Assembly: GCF_017743865.1 (NCBI RefSeq)
Contig: NZ_JAGHRJ010000002.1
Location: 744,001-808,000, forward strand
Length of the DNA stretch: 64,000 nt
DNA from: Labrenzia sp. R4_2
GTDB lineage: Bacteria > Pseudomonadota > Alphaproteobacteria > Rhizobiales > Stappiaceae
Direction of reading: 5' to 3'
Below, one piece after another: positions 9,293-17,932 of the stretch (the first letter of the stretch is position 1; each line of letters starts with the position of its first letter). A program made the position numbers and the translations under genes. The notes under the pieces are model-generated. The model made no database searches and was not told the origin of the DNA. It worked only from the letters and a program-made list of their open reading frames with translations.

Positions 9293-9331
9293 TTAATTGC
9301 CGCAAGTATGGTACGAGGTCAAGCAATAAAT

Positions 9332-9343
9332 TGACCACGGTCA
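9332..9343. promoter_or_regulatory. Palindromic operator, copy 2 (probable TetR site)
   Basis: Second exact copy of TGACCACGGTCA, ending 15 bases before the tetR start codon. Both copies share the flanks ATTGACCACGGTCATT, so the conserved site may be 16 bp. Its position next to the regulator gene suggests autoregulation. Confidence 0.65.
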
Positions 9344-9358
9344 TTTTTAGAAGATGTC

Positions 9359-9994
9359 ATGGCAATAGAAACCAAACCACGGAAGCCCCAAGCACGCACC
9401 GCCCTCACCCGCGCCCGGATCCTGGAGGCGGCAGCGCACCTTTCCAAAAAGAAATCCTTGGAAGAGATGACCGCAGAGGCGATCGCTCGAGAGGCAGGCG
9501 TCGCCAAAGGCACCATATTCGCTCATTTCGGCGATATGGATGGCCTTCTCTCCTATCTGCTGTTGGGCGAGTTACAGAAACTCCGGGAAGCCGCCGACAA
9601 GAACGACAAGCTTTCGGCTCAGGACCTGGAAGATCCGGTTGGGGGATTGGTGAACCGAATGATGGCGCTCATTGCCGTCATCACCGAGAGCCAGACCATG
9701 CTGCGCGTATTTATGGAAAACATCGGCGCAACCAAGGGGCATTGCGCTCCCGAATTTATCGAACAGCTGGATGCACTTGATGAGAAGTTGCTGCAATTTC
9801 TAGGGTTTTGGCAATCGTCCGACGAAATCACCCCAAAGCTCCGATCAGATCGCGCACCGCAAGAGATGCTCGACGGTTTGGTCGCCTTCGTCATTCACGG
9901 AGCAATCATTTTCCGGTCGCATCAGCTGAAGGATCTAAAAGAATTGCAATCCCGCCTCGAACGGCATGTAGAAGCTTTTTTGGTGAGGCCTTAA
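9359..9994 (+). CDS. TetR/AcrR family transcriptional regulator
   Basis: A 211-residue regulator with an N-terminal TetR helix-turn-helix at about residues 15-60 (ARILEAAAHL, MTAEAIAREAGVAKGTIFAHFGDMDGLL). The C-terminal ligand domain is not assignable to a known ligand. It is divergent from the NAD(P)H oxidoreductase and the shared 126-bp interval carries two identical palindromes, so it most likely represses both genes. It ends 7 bases before the convergent ycgN-like gene. Confidence 0.9.
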   Translation: MAIETKPRKPQARTALTRARILEAAAHLSKKKSLEEMTAEAIAREAGVAKGTIFAHFGDMDGLLSYLLLGELQKLREAADKNDKLSAQDLEDPVGGLVNRMMALIAVITESQTMLRVFMENIGATKGHCAPEFIEQLDALDEKLLQFLGFWQSSDEITPKLRSDRAPQEMLDGLVAFVIHGAIIFRSHQLKDLKELQSRLERHVEAFLVRP

Positions 9995-10001
9995 AGGGGG
10001 C

Positions 10002-10490
10002 TTACTCAGCCTCCGGTATTTCTCCGGGCCATGTCACGACGTGATTTTCGTACTCTTCCAGTTCCATTCCATCTTCGGACACGGTGCGGTTTTGGACGGA
10101 TACCCCCGCTTGGTGCACGGTTTCTGGATCGCCGGACACGAGCGGATGCCACCAGTAAAGATCTGCGCCTTCGCGCACGAGGCGGTATCCGCAAGTCGGC
10201 GGAAGCCAAGTCAGCGTGTTCACTTCAGACGGTGTGAGTTGAATGCAATCCGGAACGGTCGCAGCGCGGTTTTCGTAATCCCTGCAGCGGCAAGACGTAC
10301 CATCCAGAAGCGTGCAGGCAACATCGGTCCAGACAATATCGCCTGTATCCCAGTCTTCCAGTTTGTTGAGGCAACACCGGGCGCAACCATCGCAGAGGGA
10401 TTCCCATTCAGCGTTGGTCATCTCTTCGAGCGACTTTGTTTTCCAGAACGGAAGCTCACCGTCCTTATTCACCGAATTGCCAGACCCCAT
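10002..10490 (-). CDS. YcgN family cysteine-cluster protein (UPF0260)
   Basis: A 162-residue protein matching UPF0260/YcgN along its length: [62 protein letters not shown] and [10 protein letters not shown]. The eight or so conserved Cys (CDGCARCC ... C ... CRC ... C) suggest a bound metal or iron-sulfur cluster. The biochemical role of the family is unknown. The start has a GAGAG site. Not obviously in an operon. Confidence 0.9.
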   Translation of the reverse strand: MGSGNSVNKDGELPFWKTKSLEEMTNAEWESLCDGCARCCLNKLEDWDTGDIVWTDVACTLLDGTSCRCRDYENRAATVPDCIQLTPSEVNTLTWLPPTCGYRLVREGADLYWWHPLVSGDPETVHQAGVSVQNRTVSEDGMELEEYENHVVTWPGEIPEAE

Positions 10491-10684
10491 TGGGTTGCTC
10501 TCTCCTGCGCGCCCTTGGTTTGATCCGTGCGCCTATCACGCATACGGGCGGCCAGCAACAATGATAGGTCTGAAGCGCCCCGACGATGCCAAATCAAATA
10601 AGATTTATCCCATTCCCGAAGCATTTCCGCCGTTGTCTTCAGTTTTCACTGTAGTAAAAACGGGTTACGTTAAAGAAGCTGTTG

Positions 10685-12898
10685 ATGCGCGGAGATTCTG
10701 CAAGCTTGGCATCCGATCCAGACACAAAAGAAGGCAATGCCCAGCCGCGGCCCGGTATCGGACAACGGATCCGGCGCTTTCTGCTTTCGATCGACTCCAT
10801 GGTCGATACAGGCCTCTGGCGGTCCTGGTCGATCATCCGCCGAAGCTGGGAAGCCTATGATGGGTTTTTGCGCAGATTTCGCGCAAAAGGGATCTGGCGC
10901 GGGCTCTCCGAGGTCACATCCGACGGCCTGACTTACGGAACAATCGGTTTTGTTGTCGTTCTGGCCTTCGCGCAGCCGGCCATCGAAGCAACCCGCTACG
11001 CGGACTGGAAGACGACCGACGACTTTGCCGTCACTTTCCTCGACCGCTTTGGCCAGGAAATCGGCCGGCGCGGTATCGTTTTGAACGACAGCGTACCGCT
11101 GGAAGAAATCCCAGACTCTCTCGTGAAGGCGACACTTGCAACGGAAGACCGCCGCTTCTTCATGCATTTCGGCATCGATTTTGTCGGAACGTTCCGGGCG
11201 ATGGTGGAAAACGCGCGCGCCGGCGGGGTTGTCCAGGGTGGCTCAACGCTGACCCAGCAGCTTGCCAAAAACCTGTTCCTGTCCAACGAGCGCAGTCTCA
11301 GCCGCAAGATCAAGGAGGCCTATCTCGCGCTTTGGCTAGAGGCGAATCTCTCTAAGCAAGAAATCCTGAAGCTCTATCTCGATCGCGCCTACATGGGCGG
11401 CGGTGTTTTCGGGGTGACAGCAGCGGCTGAGTTCTATTTCAACAAGAACGTTCGCGAGCTGACCCTGGCCGAAAGTGCCATGCTTGCCGGGCTCTACAAG
11501 GCCCCGACCAAATACGCACCGCACATCAATTTGCCGGCTGCGCGTGCCCGGGCAAACGAAGTCCTGACCAATATGGTGCAGGCCGACCTTCTAACGGAAG
11601 GCCAGGTGATCGGCGCAAGACGCAATCCGGCCCTTGCTGTCGACCGATCTCAAGAGCAGTTGCCGGAGTACTTCCTCGACTGGGCGCTGGATGAGGTCAA
11701 GAAACTGGCCCGGCGGAAACCGGCCATGGCCCGCGATAGGATCGTCACGGTCCGAACCACATTGGACCCCGCACTCCAGCGCCAGGCTGACCAGGCGGTC
11801 GAGTCAGTCCTCAGGGAAAATGCCAAGCTCCGGGACGCCAACTCAGCTGCATTGGTGGCAATGGTTCCGGATGGCGCGGTTGTTGCGATGGTTGGCGGCC
11901 GGTCTTATGGCGAGAGCCAATTCAACAGGGCTGTCAACGCCCTGCGCCAGCCCGGTTCCTCGTTCAAGCCGTTCGTTTACATGACCGCATTCATGAACGG
12001 CTTTTCGTCGAGTTCCATTGTTCCTGACCGGCCATTCTGTTTGGGCAACTGGTGCCCGCGCAACTACACCCGCAGCTACCGGGGTGCTGTCACCTTGAAG
12101 CTGGCACTGACGAAATCCATCAACACCATCCCCATCAGGCTCGCGCAGAATTTCGGCCGCGAGAAAATCATCGAAACCGCCTACGCAATGGGCCTGACGC
12201 ACGAATTGGAAAACTCTGTTTCCCTGCCGATTGGCTCCTCAGAAGTCACGGTCATCGACATGGCCTCATCCTATTCGGTCTTTGCAAATGGCGGATACAA
12301 GGCCAAAGGCTACGCAATCCTGGAAGTCACCAACAGCGACGGCGAAGTCCTCTATCAGCGGGAGGTTGATGAGCCAGAACCCCAGAGAATCTTCCCGGAA
12401 GAAAAAGTCCACGAGATGAACGACATCCTCGTCAACGTGGTCGAGGCTGGAACCGGCCGCCGGGCCCGGATTGACGGCGTCGTAGCGGCTGGAAAAACCG
12501 GTACTACAAACGCTTATCGCGACGCCTGGTTCGTCGGCTACACGGGCAACTTCACAGGCGCTGTCTGGTTTGGAAACGACGATTTCACATCCACCCGGCG
12601 CGTCACCGGTGGCAGCCTCCCTGCCATGGCATGGCAACGGTTCATGGCATATGCGCACAACGGGATTGAGCTTGTGGCCATGCCCGGCGTTGAAGCCGAT
12701 ACGCTGCCCCGGCTTGCCCAACCGGCCCGTCCGCTGGTCGCCGCAGCCGACGCGGCGGCCGTCCAGCCAAGGGTCCTCAGCCGACGGACACAGCGGCTTC
12801 TGCTTGATATCGGATCGGATCTGCGGGAACTCACCCAATCCCGGGACCAGGCGGCAGAGCCCGACGATGGCGACACCGAATATGCGGCTGCGCAATGA
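10685..12898 (+). CDS. Class A penicillin-binding protein (PBP1-type)
   Basis: A 737-residue bifunctional cell-wall enzyme. A cytoplasmic N-terminus of about 75 residues and one membrane helix (near LTYGTIGFVVVLAFA) precede a GT51 glycosyltransferase domain with EDRRFFMHFGID, GGSTLTQQLAKN and AESAMLAGLYKAPTKY. The transpeptidase domain has SSFK (in RQPGSSFKPFVY), SIN and KTGTT motifs. It polymerises and crosslinks peptidoglycan on the outer face of the inner membrane. The start is ATG 10685, directly after a TTG. Its stop overlaps the next start (ATGA), so it is translationally coupled to the two DUF genes downstream. Confidence 0.93.
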   Translation: MRGDSASLASDPDTKEGNAQPRPGIGQRIRRFLLSIDSMVDTGLWRSWSIIRRSWEAYDGFLRRFRAKGIWRGLSEVTSDGLTYGTIGFVVVLAFAQPAIEATRYADWKTTDDFAVTFLDRFGQEIGRRGIVLNDSVPLEEIPDSLVKATLATEDRRFFMHFGIDFVGTFRAMVENARAGGVVQGGSTLTQQLAKNLFLSNERSLSRKIKEAYLALWLEANLSKQEILKLYLDRAYMGGGVFGVTAAAEFYFNKNVRELTLAESAMLAGLYKAPTKYAPHINLPAARARANEVLTNMVQADLLTEGQVIGARRNPALAVDRSQEQLPEYFLDWALDEVKKLARRKPAMARDRIVTVRTTLDPALQRQADQAVESVLRENAKLRDANSAALVAMVPDGAVVAMVGGRSYGESQFNRAVNALRQPGSSFKPFVYMTAFMNGFSSSSIVPDRPFCLGNWCPRNYTRSYRGAVTLKLALTKSINTIPIRLAQNFGREKIIETAYAMGLTHELENSVSLPIGSSEVTVIDMASSYSVFANGGYKAKGYAILEVTNSDGEVLYQREVDEPEPQRIFPEEKVHEMNDILVNVVEAGTGRRARIDGVVAAGKTGTTNAYRDAWFVGYTGNFTGAVWFGNDDFTSTRRVTGGSLPAMAWQRFMAYAHNGIELVAMPGVEADTLPRLAQPARPLVAAADAAAVQPRVLSRRTQRLLLDIGSDLRELTQSRDQAAEPDDGDTEYAAAQ

Positions 12899-13581
12899 AG
12901 CAGCAGACCATGCGACACGCTTCAGGCCATGTTGAAAGCGGCTGGCACAAGGAAGTCCTTCCGCGCGCCATTCGGCCAGAGCGGCCGCACCCGCTCAGAA
13001 CCCTGGTCTTTCTCACCTCAATTATCATTCTCAGCGCACTGATCGGGGTCAGTTCGGCTTACATTCTGATCGAACGCGAAGAACCGCTTGATTCAATTTC
13101 GGTCGGTGCGTGGAAAGCGTATCCCACAGCGGGCACTCCGGAGGCCGATCCCTATTCCGTCGCCATTTACACCCGTGGCGGCTACATCCCGCTCGCTTCC
13201 GGGGAAGGCTTGTCACTGACAGCCCGCACAGACAGCAGCGGACAAGCGCTCGACCCGGCCTGCAGCTACCGCATTGCCGGGCGCACCCCGACGGCACGGC
13301 TTTGGACCCTGACGGCTGTTGACGGGCATGGCCGGCTTCAGCAAACGATGCCAGGACGCAATCACCTGGACAGCCAGAACCTTTTGCGGCGCGGCGATGG
13401 CTCGTTTGAAATCACCGCAAGTGCGCAGATCAAATCGGGCAACTGGCTCCCCTTGCCCACCAACCCAGCGCCGGGCAGCGGACTTCGTTTCGTCCTGCGG
13501 CTCTATGATGCCCCGGTCACCACAGGGGCAGCACTCGACGGTGTGAGCGTTCCGGACATCGACAGGATCAGCTGCCCATGA
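12895..13581 (+). CDS. DUF1214 domain membrane-anchored protein
   Basis: A 228-residue protein with one N-terminal membrane helix at about residues 38-60 (LRTLVFLTSIIILSALIG) and a periplasmic DUF1214-like domain: DPYSVAIYTRGGYIPLASGEGL and CSYRIAGRTPTARLWTLT, then NWLPLP and FVLRLYDAP. DUF1214 and DUF1254 are often fused in larger proteins; here they are separate, adjacent and coupled by 4-base overlaps to the penicillin-binding protein gene. No enzymatic activity is known. The linkage suggests a cell-envelope role. Confidence 0.83.
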   Translation: MKQQTMRHASGHVESGWHKEVLPRAIRPERPHPLRTLVFLTSIIILSALIGVSSAYILIEREEPLDSISVGAWKAYPTAGTPEADPYSVAIYTRGGYIPLASGEGLSLTARTDSSGQALDPACSYRIAGRTPTARLWTLTAVDGHGRLQQTMPGRNHLDSQNLLRRGDGSFEITASAQIKSGNWLPLPTNPAPGSGLRFVLRLYDAPVTTGAALDGVSVPDIDRISCP

Positions 13582-14138
13582 CCCTGTCGCCCCGCTTCAC
13601 CCTGACTGCCGGTGCGCTGGCCGTGCTTTGTCTCGCAGCGGTCATTCATATCCTTGTCGTGCTCACCATCCCGCAGAATGTGCAGCACAGCGCTTATGAT
13701 GACGCCCTGACGTACGGCCCTGACAGGCAGTTCAACCTGTTGCCGGATGTCAGACCCGGGGAAGAAGCCCTACCCGGTCTTGATCCGGCCATGAAACATG
13801 CGATTTGCCGGTTCCAGCTATCGGCCGGCCCGGTCTTTTTCGATGCTGGAATTCCAGCATCTTTCTGGTCTATCGGAGTGTTCAATCAGGCAGGCGAGAC
13901 GGTCTACAGCCTCAACAACCGCACCGCTGGCGCTGACAGGCTCTCCATGCTTCTGATCACATCAGAACAGCTGTCCATCCTGCGCCAGAACCCGCCAGCC
14001 AACTTGGAAGACCTGATTGTCATTGAAACAGAAACGATCAGCGGAATTGCCCTTCTGCGCGCCTACGTTTCCCATCCCACACAAGCCGAAACGATCGAAA
14101 ACGCCATGAGCATCGCAAGCTGCGACGTTCTCGGTTGA
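13578..14138 (+). CDS. DUF1254 domain membrane-anchored protein
   Basis: A 186-residue protein with an N-terminal membrane helix (residues about 10-32) and a periplasmic part that fits DUF1254-type partners of DUF1214 proteins (AICRFQLSAGPVFFDAGIPASFWSIGVFNQAGETVYSLNNRTAG). The start overlaps the stop of the preceding gene (ATGA). It is the last gene of the penicillin-binding protein operon. The function is unknown. Confidence 0.78.
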   Translation: MTLSPRFTLTAGALAVLCLAAVIHILVVLTIPQNVQHSAYDDALTYGPDRQFNLLPDVRPGEEALPGLDPAMKHAICRFQLSAGPVFFDAGIPASFWSIGVFNQAGETVYSLNNRTAGADRLSMLLITSEQLSILRQNPPANLEDLIVIETETISGIALLRAYVSHPTQAETIENAMSIASCDVLG

Positions 14139-14210
14139 CTAGTTTGGGCCGGTCAGAGGCTAAAGTCACAGTCGACGGGGAACGCTACCGGCTATACATG
14201 CCAAGCCGCG

Positions 14211-15080
14211 TTATTTTTGCGGTGGCGGGCGCTCATTGCCCCAACCCTTGTAAATCCGTGAGCGGCGAACCGGCTCTTCAGTGCCATACCGGTTTTCAGT
14301 CTGGCATTCGGACTCGGCCAGAAGCACCTGTCCTTCCAGCTCCCGGATCGCGGTGTTGACCTTCCATTGCCGGTCACGGCTTGGCGTTTCGATCTCAAGG
14401 GCATCCAAAGCGTTTTTATAGGCCTTGATGCGGTAGCGCAGAGCCTGTCCCACCCACTTGATCATGACCCGGTTTTCCCAAACCCGGGCTTTTGCACCTT
14501 CATACATTTCTTCCGTCGTGAGCGGTTTGTTCTGAAGAACACGCAAACGCTCATCGTCGGCCTTGCGCACCCTCAAAGCAACCTCACAAAACGGCATCAC
14601 CAGATCCGCATCTCCGCTGGCATCAGATGCAATCTTGTCAAATCTTGCGTCTGAGGACCGGAATTTGTCTGACCGGAGATAATGATAATAAAGATCGGGC
14701 GGGATACGACCTTCCGTCTCGGGAATGACACGGGTTCGGGCGAGTTCGGCCATGGTGCCGCCGATCCAGTCTTTCGTCCATGGCGGACGGATCAGTGTCC
14801 AGCCACGGTCCCGCAGCAGCTTCTCATCGTTTGTGTAATTGAATTTGGAGACAGGGTCTTCGCGCATGCGCGCCGCGCCTTCGCCGATCGCCGGCATGAC
14901 ACTGTCGTGAATGACCGACGGCCTTGCGCGGTCGAAATCACCTGTAGGCCGAACACACCCGGCCAGAAGCAACGCCAGTATGGAAACAGTTACGCCTGAC
15001 CGAGCCAGACCGGAAACAGAGGCGCGGCAACACCCTTGTGTATGCACATGCCTTTTTCCAACCGCGTTCCTCGTGCCCAT
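14211..15080 (-). CDS. Hypothetical lipoprotein
   Basis: A 289-residue protein with a lipoprotein signal: a hydrophobic stretch then LLAGC, lipid-modified at the Cys near residue 42. The mature part is charged and mostly helical, with Asp/Arg-rich stretches (FRSSDARFDKIASDASGDADL). I do not recognise a named domain. The ATG at 15080 has a GGAG site; an upstream TTG at 15095 is less likely. It lies 62 bases behind the small conserved ORF on the same strand and probably shares its transcript. Confidence 0.75.
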   Translation of the reverse strand: MGTRNAVGKRHVHTQGCCRASVSGLARSGVTVSILALLLAGCVRPTGDFDRARPSVIHDSVMPAIGEGAARMREDPVSKFNYTNDEKLLRDRGWTLIRPPWTKDWIGGTMAELARTRVIPETEGRIPPDLYYHYLRSDKFRSSDARFDKIASDASGDADLVMPFCEVALRVRKADDERLRVLQNKPLTTEEMYEGAKARVWENRVMIKWVGQALRYRIKAYKNALDALEIETPSRDRQWKVNTAIRELEGQVLLAESECQTENRYGTEEPVRRSRIYKGWGNERPPPQK

Positions 15081-15142
15081 GGGGCGTTTCTCCAAACCGC
15101 ATGCGTAATGCTTGTTGCCTGCAGCTGGAGGGGCTCGAACCG

Positions 15143-15352
15143 TCAGTCCTTGTCGGACCCAGCAGGTCCAGCAGCTTTTCCGATGGTCGCGATTCGTGCG
15201 GCAAGATCAAGGTCGTGGTGCTCGTAACGGACACCTGGGAAGAGGATAACTTGCCCAAACTCTTCCGGGTTCGTCGAACATTGCGGTGTTGAACGGGGGT
15301 CAACGCGCGCTGTCGGGCGAGGTGCGGAAGCGAAATCTAACAATGTGCCCAT
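15143..15352 (-). CDS. Small conserved protein with FPGVRYE-type motif
   Basis: A 69-residue ORF preceded by an excellent ribosome site (AAGGAGGAGACG directly before ATG). Its centre reads VILFPGVRYEHHD, a motif I recall from short uncharacterised alphaproteobacterial proteins (FFPGVRYER-type). The rest is Pro/Ala/Arg rich with a short C-terminal helix. No function is known. It is the first gene in front of the lipoprotein gene. Confidence 0.65.
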   Translation of the reverse strand: MGTLLDFASAPRPTARVDPRSTPQCSTNPEEFGQVILFPGVRYEHHDLDLAARIATIGKAAGPAGSDKD

Positions 15353-15570
15353 CGTCTCCTCCTTCGGTTCTGGTTCCCGCTGGAGCGATGGGCAGCGGAA
15401 ACGGTCAACGGGCGACGCAATACTACCTGCAACTCAATTAAGACGGCGTTCAGGTTAACAAGATGCTAACGGTTTTGGTTCAATTTGAAGGAACGGTCGT
15501 GGACTTATCCGCCGTTAATTAGTGTTTTTAGTCAGGTGGGCTGCCCACCAGAAAACGGTTCGAACAAGCT

Positions 15571-16722
15571 GTGCAGACCTTCAATTCAACGATTAGAAAG
15601 CCCTCCTCTCCGCCATCGGACAGCGGGATCTTGCTCTCCGCGGCCGAGCTTTTCACAGGCAGAACCGGACACAACGCTGAAGAAACACGCGTTTTTCTGG
15701 AGCTGGCGAAAAACCTGATATCGGCGACATCCGTTCGTGACCGGCGCCAGATCGCGAACATGCTGGTGACTTATCCGGAAGCACCGGATGCGCTTATCGA
15801 CCTTCTGGCAAATGACAAAGACGATCTCACCGCTTTCCCCATTTTGCGGCACAGCACCAAGGTTTCTGTGGACGTGCTTGTGGAGATCGCCAAAGGAGGG
15901 TCCGAAGCTGCCCGCAAGGCACTCGCCGGACGATCCCATCTACCGCGCCCGATTCTGGCCGCACTGTGTGAGACGGCCGATGCGCAGACCATTCGGCTGC
16001 TGATCGACCGGAAAGACCTGACGCTGGACCAACACCTGAATGAACGCTTGAGCAAGCGAGCCGACCTGATTGCCGAACTTGGTGAAGAGCTCTCCAAACG
16101 CCAGGCGTTGAATACGGAAAATCTGATCAGTCAGTTTCTTGTATTGCCTGCTTCCTTGCGTGCAAAGGCAATCGCCGCAGCTGAAACGATGAGCGTGATC
16201 AGATCCGCACAGGCGCCTGCGCATGCAAGCATTCCTGCAATAGACACCGCCCGCCTCCGCCTTCATGGCGCACTTTTGAAAGCTGCACTGCTTCAAAAGC
16301 GAAACCGCTTTACCGATAGCCTTGGCCAAGGTCTGGGTTTGCCAAGCTCGGTCAGTGACATGTTTTTACAGGAGGGCCAGGGCGAGGCACTTGTCATTGC
16401 TCTCAAATCCCTGGGCCTCGATCGGCCAAGGACTACAACGGTCCTTGTCCGGTTGCTGGGTGAGCACATGGCCGTTGAAGAAATCCGGAAGCTCTTGTTC
16501 CTGCACCGAAATCTCAGCACAGGTGCCGCAAATGTGCTGACCAGTTCTTGGACTCTTTTTGGCACCTCTGCGAATTCGGCAGAAATCGACGGCACCGGAG
16601 AAAAAACTCCGCGGCACGTAGGACAATTCGAGGACGCAAGCCGGCCGTCCAGAGATGCCCGATCTCACCGTATCAGCAGCGGAACGACAAGCGCGCAGCG
16701 TGTGCGCCGGGGGATCGGCTAA
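15571..16722 (+). CDS. DUF2336 domain protein
   Basis: A 383-residue, helix-rich soluble protein starting at GTG 15571. It has the DUF2336 pattern of HEAT-like helices: VRDRRQIANMLV, VSVDVLVEIAKGGSEAARKALAGR, RPILAALCETADAQTIRLLIDR and LSKRADLIAEL. The family is widespread in alphaproteobacteria and has no established function. The region before it (15353-15570) is a divergent promoter interval shared with the small ORF at 15352. Confidence 0.82.
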   Translation: MQTFNSTIRKPSSPPSDSGILLSAAELFTGRTGHNAEETRVFLELAKNLISATSVRDRRQIANMLVTYPEAPDALIDLLANDKDDLTAFPILRHSTKVSVDVLVEIAKGGSEAARKALAGRSHLPRPILAALCETADAQTIRLLIDRKDLTLDQHLNERLSKRADLIAELGEELSKRQALNTENLISQFLVLPASLRAKAIAAAETMSVIRSAQAPAHASIPAIDTARLRLHGALLKAALLQKRNRFTDSLGQGLGLPSSVSDMFLQEGQGEALVIALKSLGLDRPRTTTVLVRLLGEHMAVEEIRKLLFLHRNLSTGAANVLTSSWTLFGTSANSAEIDGTGEKTPRHVGQFEDASRPSRDARSHRISSGTTSAQRVRRGIG

Positions 16723-16738
16723 TTTGGGCTAAGCGGAT

Positions 16739-17128
16739 CTAGAGCCGGAAGAAGTCATCGGCAGGGTTTCGCGATTGCTCAGGTTCCGCGGTAGGCAATT
16801 CCACGTTTCCCGCCTCGGCCTCGATATCAACAACCCAGAAGTCCGGATCCATTCGGGCTTCGCTTTCCAACCGTTTATCAACAGCCTCTCGCGCGGCCGC
16901 CTCTAACGTCTTTTCAAACAGCCGGCCGCCGTCGCCTTGTCCGGCATCATCATCGAAAAACGACTGTGGAGCTGGCGAATACAAGTCGAATGTGCCGTCG
17001 AGCCGGTCGACAACAATCAAGATCGCTCCGGCTTCCGCATTGCCCTTTCGGGTGACGGCTGCAAATCCATTTTCAGAAAAAATCCGGCGCACCAGCGCAC
17101 TTACGAAAAGCTCAGACGTGACGCGCAT
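16739..17128 (-). CDS. DUF1491 family protein
   Basis: A 129-residue protein that fits DUF1491: RVTSELFVSALVRR at the start, then VTRKGNAEAGAILIVVDRLDGTFDLYSPAP, and a DPDFWVVDIE motif. The start at 17128 follows AGGAAGGG; an ATG eight codons upstream is less likely. It is a small cytoplasmic alphaproteobacterial family with no known role. It lies 47 bases downstream of the peptidoglycan-binding gene on the same strand and may be the last gene of that unit. Confidence 0.85.
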   Translation of the reverse strand: MRVTSELFVSALVRRIFSENGFAAVTRKGNAEAGAILIVVDRLDGTFDLYSPAPQSFFDDDAGQGDGGRLFEKTLEAAAREAVDKRLESEARMDPDFWVVDIEAEAGNVELPTAEPEQSRNPADDFFRL

Positions 17129-17175
17129 CCAACCCTTCCTGACTGACCACATACGCTACTGAAAAGGCAAAGTGC

Positions 17176-17925
17176 CTATCCATCAAAGCGTTGACCGCTG
17201 ACCATTTCGAGACGTTCGAGCGTTTCGGGATTGGCCTCTCCCGTGATCGGCAATCCACGATCGAGTTCAAACCGCTTCAAGGCCGCCGCTGTATTGGTGC
17301 CCATCAGTCCATCTACCGTCAACGGACCGTAGCCAAGTTCCGACAACGCATGCTGTATCTTCTTCAAACGCGGATCAGAATCGACCCCGGTTGCCGCCTC
17401 TTCCGGGGTGTTCTGCCGCTGTGTGCCGGACGTTACCGGTTTACCTCTGGGGATTGGTGGCGCGTTGAGTGCCGCCGGATCGGTCCCATGAAGCCAGATC
17501 AAAGCGAGAAGGCTCTCGCTTGCTTCACCGGTCTCAACCCGCCCAGCTTTGCGTTCAAATGCGCGGATTGCACGTTCCGTCGCGGGACCATTGATCCCGT
17601 CCAATGGGCCTTCATAAAGACCCGCCTTCCGCAGGGAATTCTGCAGATCGAGGACGAGCGTCGAGATTTCCTGAACTGTGACACCGCCCTCCGCCTCGGA
17701 CAGAGGCTCAGGCGCGGTATCCGGCCAGTCGCGCGTTGTGTAGTAAGGCGCTGGATGGCGGCCGGGTTGCAGCCCGAGGGCATTTGCCACGATCAAACAG
17801 GCGGTCAAACCCATGACAACAGTCCCGCCGGCAGCGACAGGATTGTCCCGGGCGACATTGCCAGCCCGGCTCATCATGGTTTCCGGTGGCTCCGGCTTTT
17901 TGTTTTGTTTTTTTCGTTTTGCCAT
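17176..17925 (-). CDS. Membrane-anchored protein with two peptidoglycan-binding domains
   Basis: A 249-residue protein: a Lys-rich cytoplasmic N-terminus (AKRKKQNKKPEPPE), one membrane helix at about residues 32-52 (AAGGTVVMGLTACLIVANAL) and two PG_binding_1 repeats. The first is LQNSLRKAGLYEGPLDGINGPATERAIRAFE, the second IQHALSELGYGPLTVDGLMGTNTAAALKRFE. No catalytic domain is present. The ATG at 17925 has AGGCAGGG ahead of it and lies 7 bases after the stop of the upstream membrane gene, so the two are an operon. Confidence 0.87.
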   Translation of the reverse strand: MAKRKKQNKKPEPPETMMSRAGNVARDNPVAAGGTVVMGLTACLIVANALGLQPGRHPAPYYTTRDWPDTAPEPLSEAEGGVTVQEISTLVLDLQNSLRKAGLYEGPLDGINGPATERAIRAFERKAGRVETGEASESLLALIWLHGTDPAALNAPPIPRGKPVTSGTQRQNTPEEAATGVDSDPRLKKIQHALSELGYGPLTVDGLMGTNTAAALKRFELDRGLPITGEANPETLERLEMVSGQRFDG

Positions 17926-17932
17926 GCCCTGC

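Noticed and set aside
15119-15142. Sequence resembling a tRNA T-arm (GGTTCGAGCCCCTCC on the minus strand)
   Set aside because: No acceptor stem, D-arm or anticodon arm can be built around it; it lies between a small ORF and a lipoprotein gene.
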